A DNA stretch of 64,000 nt, taken from NCBI RefSeq assembly GCF_014203355.1, contig NZ_JACHIR010000001.1, forward strand, positions 1,924,038 through 1,988,037, read 5' to 3'. The position numbers were made by a program, and so were the translations under genes. The DNA is from Kutzneria kofuensis (GTDB taxonomy: Bacteria; Actinomycetota; Actinomycetes; Mycobacteriales; Pseudonocardiaceae). Below the pieces are notes generated by a model, which searched no databases, was not told where the DNA came from, and saw only the letters and a list, made by a program, of their open reading frames with translations. This document shows positions 62,230 to 64,000 of the stretch, one piece after another (positions within the stretch are counted from its first letter, which is position 1; each line of letters starts with the position of its first letter).

Positions 62230-62940
62230 GTGACCACTACCGCAGGTTCGACCAGCACGGGCCCGACGACGCAGAAGCCCGCGTCGCCGAACGCGTGGGC
62301 CGGCCGTGACGGCAAGACACCGTCGCGTTTGAGCGGCGGCGGCCGGCGTCGCAGCGTGCCTTATCTGCTGCTCGGCGTCTTGCTGGTCGTCGTCTGCGCA
62401 GCCGGCGGTGTGTTCGCTGGAATGCAACTCGGTGACCGCGAGAGCGTCATTGCGCTGGCGCGTCCCGTTGCCGTTGGCCAAGTTCTGACGGCGCAGGACT
62501 TGAAGCAGGTCAGCATGGCGGCGGACTCCGGGATGGACGTGTTGCCCGCATCGGCTGCGTCGACGGTGGTGGGACAGCCGGTCGCGTTCAGTCTTCCCGC
62601 CGGCGCGCTGGTGACCCGTTCGGTGCTGGGCACACCTCAGATTCCCGCACAGGGCAAGGCAATCGCTGCGGTGGGGCTCAAGCCCGGACAGTTCCCGCCC
62701 GACTTGTCACCCGGCACCACCGTCGCGGTCCTTACCACGCCGGGGCAGGGCACGACGACCGGAACGACGACGGGCTCCGGGCAGACGTCGTCGTGGACCG
62801 CGGTGGTGACGGGCGTTGCCACACGCGAGACCGAGCAGATCACCGTGGTGTCCTTGCAATTGTCCGAATCGGACGCTCGCGCGTTGGCCTCTGCCCCGGC
62901 AGGGCAGCTGAGTCTGGTCGCGATCGCGGGAGGCCGCTGA
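62230..62940 (+). CDS. cpaB: CpaB/RcpC-like Flp pilus assembly protein (SAF domain)
   Basis: About 236 residues. A polar N-terminus, one transmembrane helix (VPYLLLGVLLVVVCAAGGVF) and a SAF domain (VIALARPVAVGQVLTAQDLK, VAFSLPAGALVTRSVLG) as in CpaB/RcpC. The second of two adjacent GTGs (62230) lies six bases after AAGGAGG and is preferred over 62227. It is coupled to the next gene by TGATG. Confidence 0.8.
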   Translation: MTTTAGSTSTGPTTQKPASPNAWAGRDGKTPSRLSGGGRRRSVPYLLLGVLLVVVCAAGGVFAGMQLGDRESVIALARPVAVGQVLTAQDLKQVSMAADSGMDVLPASAASTVVGQPVAFSLPAGALVTRSVLGTPQIPAQGKAIAAVGLKPGQFPPDLSPGTTVAVLTTPGQGTTTGTTTGSGQTSSWTAVVTGVATRETEQITVVSLQLSESDARALASAPAGQLSLVAIAGGR

Positions 62941-63782
62941 TGCTCATCGCGGTCTGCTCGCTGAAGGGGTCGCCGGGCGTGACGACCTTGGCGACTGCTC
63001 TCGGGGCGCGCTGGCCGGGTCAGCAGAGCCCGATTGTGGTTGAGGTCGACCCGGCTGGCGGTGACCTGATGGCCCGCTTCCGGCTGCCCGACACGCCGGG
63101 TGTGGTCAGCTTGGCCGCAGCGGCCCGTGGCCGCGGCGGAACCGACCCGAGTCTGCTGGCTCAGCACACGCAGCTGCTGCCTGGCGGTCTGCGGGTAGTG
63201 CTCGGCCCGGTCGGTGCCGAACAGGCTCGCGCCGCGCTTGCGGTGCTGGCCTCGGGCCTGTCGTCGCCGCTGCGGCGGGCGGCCGACCAGCCGGACACCA
63301 CGGTCATCGCCGACTGCGGTCGGGTCGATCCCGACTCGCCCGCGCTGCCGATCATCCGCAGCGCGGACGCGATGCTGCTGCTGGCCCGCCCGCATGATGA
63401 CGAACTCGCGCACGTGGCACTCAAGCTGCAGGCGGCCCAGCAATGGTCGCGCCGCCCGTGCTTCGTGCTGGTCGGCGACGGCTATTCGACCGCAGAGGTT
63501 TCCCAGGCGCTGCGTATCCCCGTGATGGGCCGGGTGCCACGCGACGCTAAGGGAGCCGCCGTGTTGTGCGGCCAGGGCACCAGCCGGCGCGGGCCGGACA
63601 AGTCCGCGCTCGGCCGGGCCGCCGCCACGATCGCGCTGAACTTCGCCGCGCACGGGCTCCAACCGGCCACTACCAGCGGTTCCCAGGCCCCGCACCTGCG
63701 GCTGGCGGTTCCCGGCGGGCCGGTCTCGGGCGCGAGCCTGCAACCGCTCGGTCCGCACACCCGAAACGGGGTGACGCGATGA
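62940..63782 (+). CDS. cpaE: CpaE/ParA-like ATPase of the Tad pilus
   Basis: About 280 residues from the ATG at 62940 that overlaps the cpaB stop. The N-terminus has a deviant Walker A (LKGSPGVTTLATAL), as in MinD/ParA-type ATPases, and PIVVEVDPAGGD as the switch region. CpaE-type proteins place Tad pili at the cell pole. The K of the signature is present (KGSPGVTT). Followed by an ATGA overlap with the next gene. Confidence 0.78.
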   Translation: MLIAVCSLKGSPGVTTLATALGARWPGQQSPIVVEVDPAGGDLMARFRLPDTPGVVSLAAAARGRGGTDPSLLAQHTQLLPGGLRVVLGPVGAEQARAALAVLASGLSSPLRRAADQPDTTVIADCGRVDPDSPALPIIRSADAMLLLARPHDDELAHVALKLQAAQQWSRRPCFVLVGDGYSTAEVSQALRIPVMGRVPRDAKGAAVLCGQGTSRRGPDKSALGRAAATIALNFAAHGLQPATTSGSQAPHLRLAVPGGPVSGASLQPLGPHTRNGVTR

Positions 63783-64000
63783 CCCGCCCCGGCCCCGGTT
63801 CCCTGACCACGTCGGCCAACGGCTCCGGCCCGCACCCGCTTCCTGTTGCGCAGCTACCGGGCCCGGCAGAGCTTCCGCACCGGCCAGCCGGTGAAATCGC
63901 GGCCGTGGAACGGCTGCGGACTCACCTGCGCACCGAGTTGTCCACCCAGCTCAGCCAGCGCATCCGAGCCGACGAGGCCGCCGGTCGCCCGCCGATGGAC
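63779..64000 (+). CDS. CpaF/TadA-like pilus ATPase, 3' truncated by the window
   Basis: The ATG at 63779 overlaps the cpaE stop (ATGA) and the frame is open to the end of the window (74 residues). ERLRTHLRTELSTQLSQRIR is the helical N-terminal region that precedes the ATPase core of CpaF/TadA. The Walker motifs lie outside the window, so the identification rests mainly on gene order. Confidence 0.65.
   Translation, partial: MTRPGPGSLTTSANGSGPHPLPVAQLPGPAELPHRPAGEIAAVERLRTHLRTELSTQLSQRIRADEAAGRPPMD

Overview
The window reads as high-GC actinobacterial chromosome. GTG and ATG starts, ATGA/GTGA stop-start overlaps, ESX (type VII secretion) accessory genes, a DUF3558 lipoprotein, an FxLD-type lanthipeptide locus and a Tad/Flp pilus operon fit the Pseudonocardiaceae (Kutzneria/Amycolatopsis/Saccharothrix-like). 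The exact genus is inference.

Layout. 1-2.4 kb: end of an assimilatory nitrate/nitrite locus (FAD/[2Fe-2S] oxidoreductase, NarK-type transporter) closed by a strong terminator. 2.4-11.1 kb: housekeeping and accessory genes: a GT-C type glycosyltransferase with a glycine-rich insert, a BtuF-like protein, a broken TROVE (Ro60-like) gene beside a bacterial Y RNA whose tRNA-like half is circularly permuted, a divergent LysE exporter/LysR regulator pair, a DinB-fold protein, an HTH-TM-WD40 protein and a secreted repeat protein. 11.3-12.9 kb: mobile-element and polymorphic-toxin debris (DUF2637/SpdB-like protein, an RHS fragment, an orphan immunity-like gene). 13.0-34.45 kb: an apparently complete type 2 BREX phage-defence locus, pglW-pglX-pglY-pglZ then brxD-brxHI. 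A two-gene operon on the opposite strand (DUF262 protein plus a CBS-HEPN-like protein) sits between pglZ and brxD. 34.7-42.5 kb: a minus-strand ESX-linked module with a zinc-ribbon immunity candidate, a 1274-aa RHS toxin with a C-terminal HExxH motif, a small helical protein, a PPE-like protein, a DUF3558 lipoprotein, a small helical protein and EspG. 42.6-56.8 kb: a class I FxLD lanthipeptide cluster (PIMT-like methyltransferase, precursor, LanB, LanC, an extra SpaB_C protein) flanked by two paralogous proteins of unknown function, with a frameshifted inositol monophosphatase-like gene. 57.2-59.3 kb: an HTH/TPR regulator convergent with a Nudix hydrolase. 59.5-64 kb: start of a Tad/Flp pilus locus (prepilin peptidase, lipoprotein, secreted protein, CpaB-, CpaE- and CpaF-like proteins).

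How the parts work together. PglX should be the adenine methyltransferase of BREX-2. PglW (kinase), PglY and BrxD (ATPases), PglZ (phosphatase fold) and BrxHI (helicase) should supply self/non-self control and phage arrest. The embedded DUF262 and CBS-HEPN genes look like a second, nuclease-type defence layer. In the lanthipeptide cluster LanB dehydrates Ser/Thr, LanC forms the rings, and the PIMT-like enzyme probably methylates Asp on the way to aspartimide or isoaspartate. The RHS protein carries a WXG100-like N-terminus and lies among ESX accessory genes, which suggests export by a type VII system encoded outside the window.

Limits. Everything was read by eye, with no homology search. Four genes (TROVE, the secreted repeat protein, the orphan immunity-like gene, the inositol monophosphatase) have single frameshifts that could be real decay or sequence errors.
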